Numbered from the stretch's first letter, positions 55,324-63,863 are shown. The stretch: 64,000 nt of DNA from Laspinema palackyanum D2c (GCF_025370875.1 NZ_JAMXFD010000002.1:254797-318796), one strand, 5' to 3'. Made by a program: numbers and translations. The notes: generated by a model not told the origin, from the sequence alone.

Positions 55324-56121
55324 ATGGTTGATTTTGCAGATAGTAACCCAAATTCCGCTTCCCCGTCTCCTAATCCCAATCCCAATTCAGAACCCCTAGG
55401 TCCTCCCGATTCCTCTGGGGTACCCGACTCCCTTACGGAGGATCTTCGGGAATCCTCAGTCCCTCGCAGCACCTCGGCTTCCTCAGTTGCCCCAGGCAGA
55501 CTCCCAAATAATGCCTTAATTCTGGTCGAAACCGCCTTTTTTGCCAGTACCGCCAGCTTGATTTGGCTGATCAATTATTACTTTCCCCTCGGTCCCGTGC
55601 TGCGGATTTTTTTTCCGGTCCCGATCGCCCTGGTTTACCTCCGCTGGGGGAATCGCGCCGCCTGGATGGGTGCCGTTGTCTCCGGTTTGTTGCTCTCTGT
55701 TCTCATGGGACCCACGCGCAGCATTCTCTTTGTGGTCCCGTTTGGTCTTCTGGGGGTCTTGCTCGGATGTCTCTGGAAGCGTCGCGCCAGTTGGGAAGTT
55801 GCCATCCTTCTGGGCTCTCTCCTCGGTGCTTTTGGCTTCTTCTTTCGCCTCTGGCTGTTAGGAATTCTCGTCGGGGAAGACCTTTGGATTTACCTGACGA
55901 TTCAAATTACCGAGCTTGCCGACTGGCTCTTTCTGAGGATGGGATTGCTCGTTCAGCCGAGTCTATATGTCATTCAAGCCTTAGCCGCAATTTTAGTCTG
56001 GGTTCAGAATCTCATCTACCTGTTTGCGGTACATTTAGCCGCCTCTCTCCTCCTCGAAAAAATCGGAAATCCCATTCCACCCCCACCGCCTTGGGTACAA
56101 GTTTTACTTGATGAAGAATAA
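55324..56121 (+). CDS. DUF2232 membrane protein
   Basis: The protein has 265 residues from the ATG at 55324 (a TTG sits one codon before). A disordered Ser/Pro-rich start of about 60 residues is followed by about six hydrophobic helices (for example LILVETAFFASTASLIWLIN, WMGAVVSGLLLSVLMG, ILFVVPFGLLGVLLG). The pattern FPVPIALVYLRWGNRAAWMG is typical of the cyanobacterial DUF2232 family, possibly ECF-like substrate binders; function not known. It lies about 100 bp before the TIGR00303 gene on the same strand. Confidence 0.85.
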   Translation: MVDFADSNPNSASPSPNPNPNSEPLGPPDSSGVPDSLTEDLRESSVPRSTSASSVAPGRLPNNALILVETAFFASTASLIWLINYYFPLGPVLRIFFPVPIALVYLRWGNRAAWMGAVVSGLLLSVLMGPTRSILFVVPFGLLGVLLGCLWKRRASWEVAILLGSLLGAFGFFFRLWLLGILVGEDLWIYLTIQITELADWLFLRMGLLVQPSLYVIQALAAILVWVQNLIYLFAVHLAASLLLEKIGNPIPPPPPWVQVLLDEE

Positions 56122-56220
56122 GCCGACCCAACCCCACAGAGTCCCTCAAGGGTGAGACTCTCCTGATCCCCGACCTTGACAGTCCACCCCATCCCTGAAG
56201 TCTTCCCCCCTCAGCCTCTC

Positions 56221-57360
56221 GTGATCCGAATTTACACTCAGCTTGAACAGGGACAACAGTGGCTCGATCGCTATCGCGGACAGCAACCCCACTTGGCCTG
56301 CATTCTCGGCTTTACTGAAACGGGTTTAATTCCCGGGATTTCCGCTGCCGGTGCAACCCCACACGATCGCCAATACACGGCGATCGCTGATGCAGAATTT
56401 CTCTACTCCGGTCCCCGTCCCCATCCCCAATATCCCCTCCCCCCTCTCCAAGCAGGAGCCTCGCCGGTCCTGATTTCTCGCGCTGTCCTAGAAGCCCAAA
56501 ACATTCCCCTGACGGTCTTTAATGCGGGTTTACCCCACCCCCCAGCGGTCCCAGCGGTGGACCTGGGGGGAACTCCCGCAATCTGTCTGAGTACCGGCAA
56601 GGCGTTGGAACTCTCAACGGTGCAACGGTTATTTGCAGCGGGACTCCATTGGGGCCAGAAACTCGCCCAGGCGCATCCAGAGGGGTATTTGATTGTTGCC
56701 GAATGTGTCGTTGGCGGCACCACCACGGCCCTCTCGGTGTTGATGGATTTAGGAATTGATGCCAACGGGAAGGTGAATAGTTCTCATCCCCTGTGCAATC
56801 ATCAGCAAAAGTTGGCCTTGGTACAGGCGGGTTTGGCAGAAGCGCATCGGCATCGCACCGAGTTGAAGCCGGTTTCTGGGGGAATCACGGGCTATAATTT
56901 AGACCCTTTGATGGCGATCGCAGCGGTGGGAGACCCGATGCAAGCAGTAGCCGCAGGCATGGCGATCGCCGCCAGTCGTGTCTGTGGTGTCCTGTTGGCC
57001 GGTGGGACGCAAATGCTGGCGGTCTATGCTTTAATTCGGGCAGTGGCTTCTTATCATGCCCTCCCCTGGAATAGCGATCGCATCGTGGTCGGAACCACCC
57101 GCTGGGTTGCTGAAGACCCGACTGGAGACACCGTGGGACTGGCTACAGCCGTCGGTCCTGTCCCTTTATTGGCAACTCAACTCAGTTTTGCCGATTCTCG
57201 TTATCCTCAACTTTGTGCCTATGAGCGCGGATTCGTCAAGGAAGGAGTCGGTGCCGGAGGTTGCGCGATCGCTGCACATCTTTACCAAAACTGGAATCAA
57301 TCTCAACTCTTACAAGCCATTGAAGCGCTCACCCTGCGGTATGCTCGCCTGAGTCTTTAA
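56221..57360 (+). CDS. TIGR00303/UPF0284 family, CobT-like phosphoribosyltransferase
   Basis: The protein has 379 residues from a GTG that gives VIRIYTQLEQGQQWLDRY; a TTG at 56176 would add 15 residues, and neither has a good ribosome site. It resembles nicotinate-nucleotide-dimethylbenzimidazole phosphoribosyltransferase (CobT): ACILGFTETGLIPGISAAG, VAECVVGGTTTALSVL (Gly-rich phosphate site), VLLAGGTQMLAVYALI and YERGFVKEGVGAGG. Cyanobacteria often lack the classical CobT, and this family may do the lower-ligand step of (pseudo)cobalamin synthesis. That assignment is family knowledge, not seen directly. Confidence 0.85.
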   Translation: MIRIYTQLEQGQQWLDRYRGQQPHLACILGFTETGLIPGISAAGATPHDRQYTAIADAEFLYSGPRPHPQYPLPPLQAGASPVLISRAVLEAQNIPLTVFNAGLPHPPAVPAVDLGGTPAICLSTGKALELSTVQRLFAAGLHWGQKLAQAHPEGYLIVAECVVGGTTTALSVLMDLGIDANGKVNSSHPLCNHQQKLALVQAGLAEAHRHRTELKPVSGGITGYNLDPLMAIAAVGDPMQAVAAGMAIAASRVCGVLLAGGTQMLAVYALIRAVASYHALPWNSDRIVVGTTRWVAEDPTGDTVGLATAVGPVPLLATQLSFADSRYPQLCAYERGFVKEGVGAGGCAIAAHLYQNWNQSQLLQAIEALTLRYARLSL

Positions 57361-57381
57361 CGGTTTGCCTCTAGTTGCCCT

Positions 57382-57789
57382 CTAAGAGTGCACTCTTTTC
57401 GCCATCAACTGTTCTTCTAACTCCGCTATCCGGTGGTAGGCAGCGGTTAATTGTGCCGTCAATCGCCGGATTTGAATTTCTGGGCTTAATTCCGAGTCAA
57501 TATTATTTTGAACGGGTTTCTCCGGTTGATGGCGCTCATTTTTCTCCTTGAGTACATCTTTATGCTCCAACTCTTCCGACTCTTCTAAGGTCGTTGAGAC
57601 CAAATTCCCGATCGCGTAAGCATACCGCTTTCTCAGGAGGGCTTCCGGGGACTCACTGGGCGGGGGGGGAACGTTCAAACTCTGCTGTCCCAAACACAGA
57701 GAGATTTTTCTATTAAGCTGTTCGAGGGTTTGATACAAGTCATTGACTTTATGGTTTAAGACATACACCTGGTGTTCTAATGATTCCAT
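57382..57789 (-). CDS. Small coiled-coil protein of unknown function
   Basis: This 135-residue protein starts with a coiled coil (LEHQVYVLNHKVNDLYQTLE, QLNRKISLCLGQQ), has a short loop with Pro, a helix (EALLRKRYAYAIGNLVSTTL), an acidic stretch and a final coil (RRLTAQLTAAYHRIAELEEQ). I do not recognise the family. It converges on the TIGR00303 gene 21 nt from its stop. It is probably real, as both coils have clear heptads. Confidence 0.7.
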   Translation of the reverse strand: MESLEHQVYVLNHKVNDLYQTLEQLNRKISLCLGQQSLNVPPPPSESPEALLRKRYAYAIGNLVSTTLEESEELEHKDVLKEKNERHQPEKPVQNNIDSELSPEIQIRRLTAQLTAAYHRIAELEEQLMAKRVHS

Positions 57790-57966
57790 CTTTAGACCCC
57801 GATTTTTAGGGTTGCTTTTTTCTCCTCAATCTTAGATACGGTTTGGCCCAAAATAGGAATTCTTTTTAGATTATTTAAGGTTTAAAGATATTTGCCTCAA
57901 AACTCGATGAAAATATAGGTTTTGTTACCTTGCTGTAACCACCTCTGATTTCACCCTTGCCCCTTG

Positions 57967-58021
57967 AAAACCGCCCATCCGGTTAGCGGGTCGCTAAGGG
58001 ACTAAGGGCAGTTTTATTTTT
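57967..58021 (+). terminator. Terminator-like hairpin in the leader region of the lyase gene
   Basis: AAAACCGCCC (57967-57976) and GGGCAGTTTT (58006-58015) pair at 9 of 10 positions; inside, TTAGC-GGGTC-GCTAA forms a second stem. TTTTATTTTT follows. It lies 150 nt upstream of the phycobiliprotein lyase start and no plus-strand gene precedes it for 600 bp. It could end a small RNA or a leader that is attenuated. Confidence 0.55.
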
Positions 58022-58125
58022 AATCTCTCCCCGATGGAAAATCCATCCCCGGTTGGATGGCACTCCCCCAATTGTGAAGATATCTTAAGAAAAGTAACAA
58101 AATTGACAACAACTTTCCGGGTCAG

Positions 58126-58142
58126 ATTGATAGGCTATCAAT
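58126..58142. promoter_or_regulatory. 17-bp palindrome before the lyase gene, operator candidate
   Basis: ATTGATAG-G-CTATCAAT has perfect 8-bp arms and ends 27 nt before the ATG. A TTGACA is at 58103-58108, so the palindrome would cover the -10 region or the start site. Binding protein unknown. Confidence 0.6.
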
Positions 58143-58169
58143 CCCTAACCGGAGGAGGTAAGAACGCTG

Positions 58170-58709
58170 ATGACTTCAATCAACTTAGCCCAATCGACCC
58201 GGAAATCGCTGATTGCGGATTTTTTCCAAAAATCCGAGGGCCGATGGCATTCCGATCGCCGCTACTATACCTTACCCGAGGGGAACACCCAGGAAATGGT
58301 GAGCATAATTACGGTGCGGTTTTTAGAACCAGGCTGTCCAGAACTGATAGAACTGGCAAAACGCCATCAACTGCCGGAACAGAATGCCCTCACCTGTGGC
58401 AGTGAAGTCTCCTGGGAAAGTAGAGAGTCGGTTTCCGGCAAAAAGAAATCTGCCGGGAGTACCCTGTTTGGCGCGAGAGAAAATATCCTCTATCGGGACA
58501 GCGGCTTTTTAACTCGGGACCCGGTACAAGCGACCTTTTACTTTGCCAATCCTCAAACTTTGTGCCTGAAAACCGAATATAATGGCTCGGTTTTTGAGGA
58601 AGAATTAAAACTGATTGGCGATCGCTACCGGACCCGCCAAACCATCATCTCTCGCGCCGGAGAACAACAAACCATCGGTCAGTATTTAGAAAAGCGTATC
58701 GAAGAATAG
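58170..58709 (+). CDS. CpcS/CpeS-family phycobiliprotein lyase
   Basis: The protein has 179 residues from an ATG with GGAGGAGG about 11 nt upstream, a strong site. The fold is a lipocalin-like barrel: SLIADFFQKSEGRWHSDRRY (family start with the G-x-W-x-S-x-R motif), MVSIITVRFLEPG, GSTLFGAREN, GSVFEEELKLIGDRYRTRQT and RAGEQQTIGQYLEKRI (family end). It attaches phycobilins to Cys84-type sites of phycobiliproteins in the cytoplasm. Whether it is CpcS, CpcU or CpeS cannot be told. No phycobilisome genes are adjacent. Its leader has a hairpin and a palindrome. Confidence 0.94.
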   Translation: MTSINLAQSTRKSLIADFFQKSEGRWHSDRRYYTLPEGNTQEMVSIITVRFLEPGCPELIELAKRHQLPEQNALTCGSEVSWESRESVSGKKKSAGSTLFGARENILYRDSGFLTRDPVQATFYFANPQTLCLKTEYNGSVFEEELKLIGDRYRTRQTIISRAGEQQTIGQYLEKRIEE

Positions 58710-58776
58710 GATTTGACCGCTAAAATAGGAAAGCATCGGGAAACGGGAAGAGTTTAATTTCTAGCCCTTCCCTCAG

Positions 58777-60024
58777 ATGAAAGTCATCCCGTTTCCCCTA
58801 GGGACGAGTGTGATTAAACAAAATCCTATTATTAAGCGCGTGAATCGAAGATCTTTTTTAATGAGCCTCAGTACCCTCGCCCTTGCTCAAGTGTTGAGCG
58901 GATGTGGGACTGTTGATCGCCAAACTCTCAAAATTCTGCTGTTGAAAAGTTCCATTCCCGCCCAAGCAATGGGGGAATTCCGCAAGCAACTGGACAACCG
59001 GGCGGTTTTAAACTTTTCCCCTGCGGCACAGTTAGACGAGTTGTTTCGACTCCTGCAACAGTGGAAAAAACCCCCATCCAATAACTCGGGTCGCCGATGG
59101 AATCTGCCGGGGAGGAATCAAGATGCTGGACCCTCTAACTTGGCAGATTTGGTGACGTTAGGAAATTACTGGTTAGAACGGGCGATCGCCCAAGAACTGA
59201 TTCTCCCCCTGGACCCCACCACCCTAGAACAATGGGACAACCTCCCCTCCCAATGGCAAACTTTGGTCCGACGAAATGCTGAAGGAAAACTGGACCCCGA
59301 GGGTCAGGTTTGGGGCGCACCCTATCGTTGGGGAACCACGGTGATTGCCTATCGGGCGGATAAATTCAGCGATTTAGGCTGGACACCCCAAGATTGGAGT
59401 GATTTGTGGCGTCCGGAACTGCGCGATCGCCTCTCATTGCTGGACAGTCCCCGGGAAGTGATTGGGTTAACCCTCAAAACCCTCGGTCACTCCTACAATC
59501 GCGATCGCCTCGATGATATTCCCGAACTCAAAGACAAACTCCTCGCACTCCATCGCCAAGCTAGACTCTATAGTTCCGATACCTATCTCCAACCCTTAGT
59601 GCTTGGAGATACTTGGGTCGCTGTGGGATGGTCCACCGATATCCTGGCAACCATGCAGCGCAATCCTAAAATTCGCGCCGTGGTTCCTCCCTCGGGAACA
59701 GCGTTATGGTCAGAATTGTGGGTCCGACCGGCAGGACCCAATCCAGTGAACACAGAAACACCACCCCCCGCTTCTGCTTTGGCAAACCAATGGATCAATT
59801 TTTGCTGGAGCCCGGAAATGGTGGTTCAACTTTCTCAATTGAGTAAAGCTGCCTCTCCCATGTTGTTGAATCGGGACCGAGGAGAGTTACCCAACGCCTT
59901 GCAAACTGATGGGATACTCTTACCCACTGCCGAGGCGATCGCCAATAGCGAATTTATCGAACCCCTCACCCCCGAGATTGCGGAAACATATCAGGCCCTC
60001 TGGCGAGAAATCCGGCTGAGTTAA
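58777..60024 (+). CDS. Tat-exported lipoprotein, extracellular solute-binding (PotD-like)
   Basis: This 415-residue protein has a twin-arginine signal with NRRSFLM (about residue 23) and a lipobox LSGC (about 43), so it should be a Tat-dependent lipoprotein in the periplasm. The mature part has a type II periplasmic-binding pattern: DLVTLGNYWLERAIAQELIL, WGAPYRWGTTVIAYRADKF, DLWRPELRDRLSLLDSPREV, VAVGWSTDILATM and NQWINFCWSPEMV. It resembles PotD/spermidine-putrescine-binding proteins. No ABC permease or ATPase genes are here, so the ligand is unknown. Confidence 0.9.
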   Translation: MKVIPFPLGTSVIKQNPIIKRVNRRSFLMSLSTLALAQVLSGCGTVDRQTLKILLLKSSIPAQAMGEFRKQLDNRAVLNFSPAAQLDELFRLLQQWKKPPSNNSGRRWNLPGRNQDAGPSNLADLVTLGNYWLERAIAQELILPLDPTTLEQWDNLPSQWQTLVRRNAEGKLDPEGQVWGAPYRWGTTVIAYRADKFSDLGWTPQDWSDLWRPELRDRLSLLDSPREVIGLTLKTLGHSYNRDRLDDIPELKDKLLALHRQARLYSSDTYLQPLVLGDTWVAVGWSTDILATMQRNPKIRAVVPPSGTALWSELWVRPAGPNPVNTETPPPASALANQWINFCWSPEMVVQLSQLSKAASPMLLNRDRGELPNALQTDGILLPTAEAIANSEFIEPLTPEIAETYQALWREIRLS

Positions 60025-60044
60025 GGGTTGGAATGGCCCCAGTT

Positions 60045-60680
60045 TTACGGCGCTTGGCTATCTAATACCTGGGAATCCAGCCACAAATTGCAGGCGACTG
60101 GTTCTGAGGTACAGGTATAAGTCCCTAACAGTCGTTGCTGACGAGTAAACACCCGGATGTTGTACCCGTAATCCTTCGCTACTTGCCCGAAATGATTCAA
60201 AAACTCATAGCGTTGCAGGTAATCCAACAAACTCCAGCTTTGACGGTTGACAATCAGATCCACCGTGCCTGTATCCTCTCCATTCCGGGGGTAGGCTAAC
60301 CAGTTCTCGACCAGTCTATACCCAAACTGTTCGTTAACCCACCATAAAGAAGGAACCGTCACCCCAGTTTGAGAAATCGTGTAATTCGTGGTGATATTAA
60401 ATTCGGCGGGATCGATTTCCGGTGGGATGGTTAGGAACTGTAATGGGGGTTTTTCCGGAGGCATCTGTTGGAGTTCTAAAGCCGGGAGTTTGCGATCGTC
60501 CGGTGGTACCAGGTCCTCTACTGCTTCTAATGCTGGCGCGGAAGTTTGAGTCAATCCGACTCTCGCCCAAAGTGGAATTAACCCGAGTAGGAGTAAATAG
60601 AGAACAATTCCAGGCAACGCGAGTGGACTACTCCCCTGCAATTGCTCAGTTAGATAAATTTTATCGCGTTCTGTTGGCAT
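60045..60680 (-). CDS. Single-helix membrane protein of unknown function
   Basis: This 211-residue protein has one N-terminal membrane helix (LALPGIVLYLLLLGLIPLWA, about 20-39), a Pro-rich stretch (about 45-90) and a folded C-terminal part of about 115 residues (TIPPEIDPAEFNITTNYTIS, PSLWWVNEQFGYRLVENWLA, SWSLLDYLQRYEFLNHFG, LGTYTCTSEPVACNLWLDSQ) with a likely Cys pair. I do not recognise the family. It converges on the lipoprotein gene 20 nt away. Confidence 0.75.
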   Translation of the reverse strand: MPTERDKIYLTEQLQGSSPLALPGIVLYLLLLGLIPLWARVGLTQTSAPALEAVEDLVPPDDRKLPALELQQMPPEKPPLQFLTIPPEIDPAEFNITTNYTISQTGVTVPSLWWVNEQFGYRLVENWLAYPRNGEDTGTVDLIVNRQSWSLLDYLQRYEFLNHFGQVAKDYGYNIRVFTRQQRLLGTYTCTSEPVACNLWLDSQVLDSQAP

Positions 60681-60727
60681 ATTTTTTTTATTTAAAATCC
60701 CTGCTAGTCTGTCGAAACCGTAACGGT

Positions 60728-60795
60728 TAGAAACCGGGTTTCTTCACAAAGTTTTGGCTTTTTTTCAGCCAATTGGTGCGAGAAACCCGGGTTCT
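60728..60795. repeat. Twin-palindrome element, copy D
   Basis: TTAGAAACCGGGTTTCTT (60727-60744) and GAGAAACCCGGGTTCT (60780-60795) face each other across about 35 nt, with one base lost in the second arm. Same family as 14505, 18781 and 53588. Confidence 0.88.
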
Positions 60796-60824
60796 GGTCT
60801 ATCGGTTAAATAATCTCAATCGGA

Positions 60825-61988
60825 TTACCCCCATAACCGCCGACCGGATTTACCCTTGAGGCGATCGTGCGTATCTTCTAAGAGTGCTGGGATATTCAGT
60901 TGTTCTGGACATCGGGGTAAACAATCTCCGCAGTCGGTACAGCGATTTCCTTTCATGCCGGGAAACCAATGTCCGGCATTTTCAAACATGGAATATCGGT
61001 ATTGACCATAGTCGGTCATGGAGTAAGCAACGGCAAGATTTCTTAATCGTAAGATTTCGGGAATATTAATAGCTTCCGGACAAGGCAAACAGGCATAACA
61101 TTGACTGCATTGATCTGAACCTAAAACCTGGGTGGCATGGGTTTCTAAGCGGTTGATGGTGTCTTGTGGGATGGGAATAGCTGTGCTGTCGTTTTGGTCT
61201 ATCGGGTTCTGGAGAAAGGACAGGCGATCGAGCAGGGTGAGTTCTTCTGGGTTGGCGGCCCCAAAACTTAAGGTGGTAATGCGCGGGTCACTTAACAAAA
61301 ACTGATAGTTAAATTCTAGGGGAGTTAAGGGATGACAGAGTTGGGAAAGTTGCTCTGGTGGGGTATGAAGTTTTCCCCCTTTGTCCGCCGGAGAAATAAT
61401 AAAAATGCCTAAATCTTTTTGATGCGCTAAGGCGACTGCGGCAGCATTGCGCTGGAAGAAATAGTAGTAATGTAGATTAATAAATTCAAATAAATCGGTG
61501 TTAATAGTCTCTAAAATTAAATCTAAGCTGCCATGAGTAGAAAATCCGAGATGTCGAACTCGACCATCCCTCAAAGCTTGGTTAATCCCCTGCATTCCTC
61601 CCTGAGAGTCCAACACCCACTCTAAATGTTGGCGGGTATTGATTCCATGAATGGTTAACCCATCCAAATAATTCACCTTGAGCCGGTCTAATGATTCATC
61701 AATGCACCGTTCCACTTCTTCCGCCTTCCCTGACGGAGGGAGTTTAGTGGTGATGTACAATTGTCCTCGCTGAACCGGAGAGTTTCCCTGCAACAATTCC
61801 ATCAGAGCGATTCCGAGATATTCTTCACTGTTGCCATATCCTCGGGCGGTTTCCAGATGGTTGATTCCCCGTTTCACCGCTGCTTTGACTGTGGCGATCG
61901 CATTTTCTGGGGACGCCAAATATCGCATCGTTCCCAGGGAAAAAATAGACAGAGATAGATTGGTTTTTCCAAATCGGCGGTAATCCAC
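60825..61988 (-). CDS. Aldo/keto reductase with C-terminal 4Fe-4S domain
   Basis: The protein has 387 residues from a GTG with AAGGT 5 nt upstream. The TIM barrel starts MDYRRFGKTNLSLSIFSLGT. The catalytic region reads HLETARGYGNSE, with Glu where most AKRs have Asp, and Tyr kept; Lys is in YITTKLPPSGK and His in LTIHGIN. The C-terminal part (about 305-375) has C-x2-C-x2-C-x2-CP (QCSQCYACLPCPEAINIP) and C-x2-C-x2-C-x3-CP (RCTDCGDCLPRCPEQLNIP), enough for two 4Fe-4S clusters. It may pass electrons between NADPH and a ferredoxin-like partner. Substrate unknown. It is 133 bp from the bifunctional nuclease gene, same strand. Confidence 0.94.
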   Translation of the reverse strand: MDYRRFGKTNLSLSIFSLGTMRYLASPENAIATVKAAVKRGINHLETARGYGNSEEYLGIALMELLQGNSPVQRGQLYITTKLPPSGKAEEVERCIDESLDRLKVNYLDGLTIHGINTRQHLEWVLDSQGGMQGINQALRDGRVRHLGFSTHGSLDLILETINTDLFEFINLHYYYFFQRNAAAVALAHQKDLGIFIISPADKGGKLHTPPEQLSQLCHPLTPLEFNYQFLLSDPRITTLSFGAANPEELTLLDRLSFLQNPIDQNDSTAIPIPQDTINRLETHATQVLGSDQCSQCYACLPCPEAINIPEILRLRNLAVAYSMTDYGQYRYSMFENAGHWFPGMKGNRCTDCGDCLPRCPEQLNIPALLEDTHDRLKGKSGRRLWG

Positions 61989-62121
61989 GATTTACCTTTT
62001 TTCCTCAGATTTCGTTCCAGGGAGGAAGGCCGGGAATTGAGGAATTAGAATGCCCAGATTCTAGGGTTTCTCTTGATTCTAAATTCTTGATTCCCCTTGC
62101 TTCCGCATCCCCTGAAACGCT

Positions 62122-62640
62122 CTACGATTCTTGCACTTCTCCACTACCCGGACCAAATTCTTTACGCTGAATGAAATCTTCCGGGCTAATGTTAGAAACA
62201 AAGTCACGGAACGCTTGCCGTTCTGCTTCATCTGCTTCTCGATCCACGGGAATCGAGGCATCCGCCACGACTTCTTCCATCACCCAAATCGGGCTGTTGG
62301 TCCGTAGTGCTAAGGCGATCGCATCGGAAGGACGGGCATCAATTTCCTTAATCACTTCTCCGTGACGAAGCTTCAGGACTGCATAGAACGTATTGTCTTG
62401 TAAAGCATGAATAATAATCCGGTCTAAACTAAGCTCATATTCTTCTAGGATATTTACCATGAGATCATGGGTCAAAGGCCTAGGCGGTTTTTGGCTTTCG
62501 AGGGCGCTAATAATTGACCTAGCTTGGTCTTGGCCTATATAGATCGGCAGAGCTCGTCGATCTCCGGCGTCTCTGAGGAGCACTATCGGACTCCTTGTTG
62601 CTGCATCTAATGCAATTCCAGCGACTTTCATCTCAATCAT
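62122..62640 (-). CDS. Bifunctional nuclease (BFN/DUF151) family protein
   Basis: This 172-residue protein starts MIEMKVAGIALDAATRSPIV and has LLRDAGDRRALPIYIGQDQA, RPLTHDLMVNILEEY, FYAVLKL and IDARPSDAIALALRTNSPIW, the complete BFN core (about 1-130). The C-terminal 40 residues are an acidic tail, without the UVR domain some plant relatives carry. Family members cut DNA and RNA in plants and bacteria; the role in cyanobacteria is unclear. It is divergent from ribE over 321 bp. Confidence 0.94.
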   Translation of the reverse strand: MIEMKVAGIALDAATRSPIVLLRDAGDRRALPIYIGQDQARSIISALESQKPPRPLTHDLMVNILEEYELSLDRIIIHALQDNTFYAVLKLRHGEVIKEIDARPSDAIALALRTNSPIWVMEEVVADASIPVDREADEAERQAFRDFVSNISPEDFIQRKEFGPGSGEVQES

Positions 62641-62961
62641 CGGCTCGGCCTCTTTAAGAACACGCTATGGGGGATAATGAACTCGACACTTCTTTTGTAA
62701 GTCTCGTTCTCCGGTTTCAGACAGGTCCATGTTTCACTATAACGTTAAGGCAAAACGGTTAGGTTCAACCCGAAGTGCAGTCGCATGGTCCCTACCTCTG
62801 CTCGGCCACTGTGCTTTTTTTAGCTTGATAAATTCCAGTATGCCTTCTTCTTTGGCCGCTTAGATCCCTCTTTTGCCAGGAATTTAATAAAAATTTTGAC
62901 AGGGGATTGGCAAAAATAGTAACGAACTGTCGAGAATTTATGCAATTTCAAGGAAAACGCC
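62641..62961. other. Divergent intergenic region, BFN versus ribE
   Basis: The 321-bp region holds two divergent promoters. TTGACA (62896-62901) lies 61 nt before the ribE start, but no good -10 is at the usual distance. I looked for an FMN riboswitch and found none of its conserved parts. Confidence 0.45.
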
Positions 62962-63681
62962 ATGTTTACCGGATTAATTCAGGGATTAGGCACGATTGAG
63001 GCGACTGGGACAGAAAATCTCAAAATTTCCTGTCATTCCGGCGCGGAAACGGTGCTCACGGATTTAGCATTAGGGGATAGCGTCGCCGTTGATGGGGTTT
63101 GTTTAACCGTCGTCGAGATTTTGCCCCGAGGTTTTGTGGCGATCGCCTCCCCGGAAACCCTCGATCGCACCACCCTCGGCAGGGTCTCCCATACCTACGT
63201 CAATCTCGAAACCTCTCTGCGCGTCGGCAGCAAATTAGGCGGTCATTTTGTTACAGGTCATGTGGATGCGATCGGCTGTCTGCAACAGTCCCTCCAAACC
63301 GCCAGTTCCTGGGAAATGACCTTCACGGCACCCCCCGCTTCCCAACTGCTATGGCAGCGCCAAATTGCCCCCTATATCGTTCCCAAAGGCAGCATTGCAG
63401 TCAATGGCATCAGTCTCACCATCGCTGACTGTGATGAAAAAGGCACTTACTTTACCGCTGCGGTCATTCCCCACAGCTATGCCGAAACCAACCTGCGCCA
63501 TCTCCAACTCGGTCACTGGGTTAACCTAGAAGCCGATATTTTAGGCAAATATGTTGGTAAATTCATCCGGTCCCGTTTCGCTTCTCCCATTGAGGAAAAC
63601 CCCTCTGATGAGGCCATTCCCTCCCTTTCCGGTTTTGACCCGATTTCTCCCTCTTTTCTGGCCGAACATGGTTATCTTTAA
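62962..63681 (+). CDS. ribE: Riboflavin synthase, alpha chain
   Basis: The protein has 239 residues from an ATG with AAGGA 7 nt upstream. It has two repeated beta barrels. The first has MFTGLIQGLGTIEA, GDSVAVDGVCLTVVEI and LGRVSHTYVNLETSLRVGSK. The second starts GGHFVTGHVDAIGC and has GSIAVNGISLTIAD, YFTAAVIPHSYAETNL and VNLEADILGKYVGKF. It converts two 6,7-dimethyl-8-ribityllumazine to riboflavin, the last step of vitamin B2 synthesis. A 20-residue extension (SGFDPISPSFLAEHGYL) is beyond the usual end. No other rib gene is here, as is common in cyanobacteria. Confidence 0.96.
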   Translation: MFTGLIQGLGTIEATGTENLKISCHSGAETVLTDLALGDSVAVDGVCLTVVEILPRGFVAIASPETLDRTTLGRVSHTYVNLETSLRVGSKLGGHFVTGHVDAIGCLQQSLQTASSWEMTFTAPPASQLLWQRQIAPYIVPKGSIAVNGISLTIADCDEKGTYFTAAVIPHSYAETNLRHLQLGHWVNLEADILGKYVGKFIRSRFASPIEENPSDEAIPSLSGFDPISPSFLAEHGYL

Positions 63682-63746
63682 TGGTTAAGTTCACTATCAC
63701 CCCGGCACATTTTTTTTCCTTCAGGGGTTGCGTTTTTTTCGGGGTT

Positions 63747-63863
63747 TTGATATATTATGTTATAATGGATATATAATCACTTTTTTTATAAGAGTCAAGC
63801 TTCCCATTATCACATAATACGGCATCGGGTGCAACAACACAAGCCCCGATGCCTATTTTTTTT
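63747..63863 (+). ncRNA. Candidate small RNA or ribE 3' element with strong terminator
   Basis: A very AT-rich stretch has TTGATA (63747-63752) and TATAAT (63772-63777, 19-nt spacer); another TATAAT lies at 63761. The sequence then ends in a hairpin, GGCATCGGG facing CCCGATGCC (63821-63853), followed by TATTTTTTTT. Transcription from the second TATAAT would give an RNA of about 80 nt. Alternatively the hairpin only ends the ribE transcript, 140 nt after its stop. Confidence 0.45.
63821..63863 (+). terminator. Intrinsic terminator after ribE
   Basis: The 9-bp stem GGCATCGGG/CCCGATGCC with a 15-nt loop and eight T (63856-63863). It closes either ribE or the small RNA candidate. Confidence 0.85.

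Noticed and set aside
55563..56111. Alternative plus-strand frame overlapping the DUF2232 gene
   Set aside because: It is Ser/Arg-rich without any fold signal, while the other frame gives clean membrane helices of a known family.
57384..57398. GAGTGCACTC palindrome, considered as half of a CIRCE heat-shock operator
   Set aside because: It lacks the TTAGCACTC-N9-GAGTGCTAA form and covers the end of the coiled-coil gene, not a promoter.
62641..62961. FMN riboswitch before ribE
   Set aside because: The conserved FMN aptamer segments are absent, and the region is a divergent promoter region.
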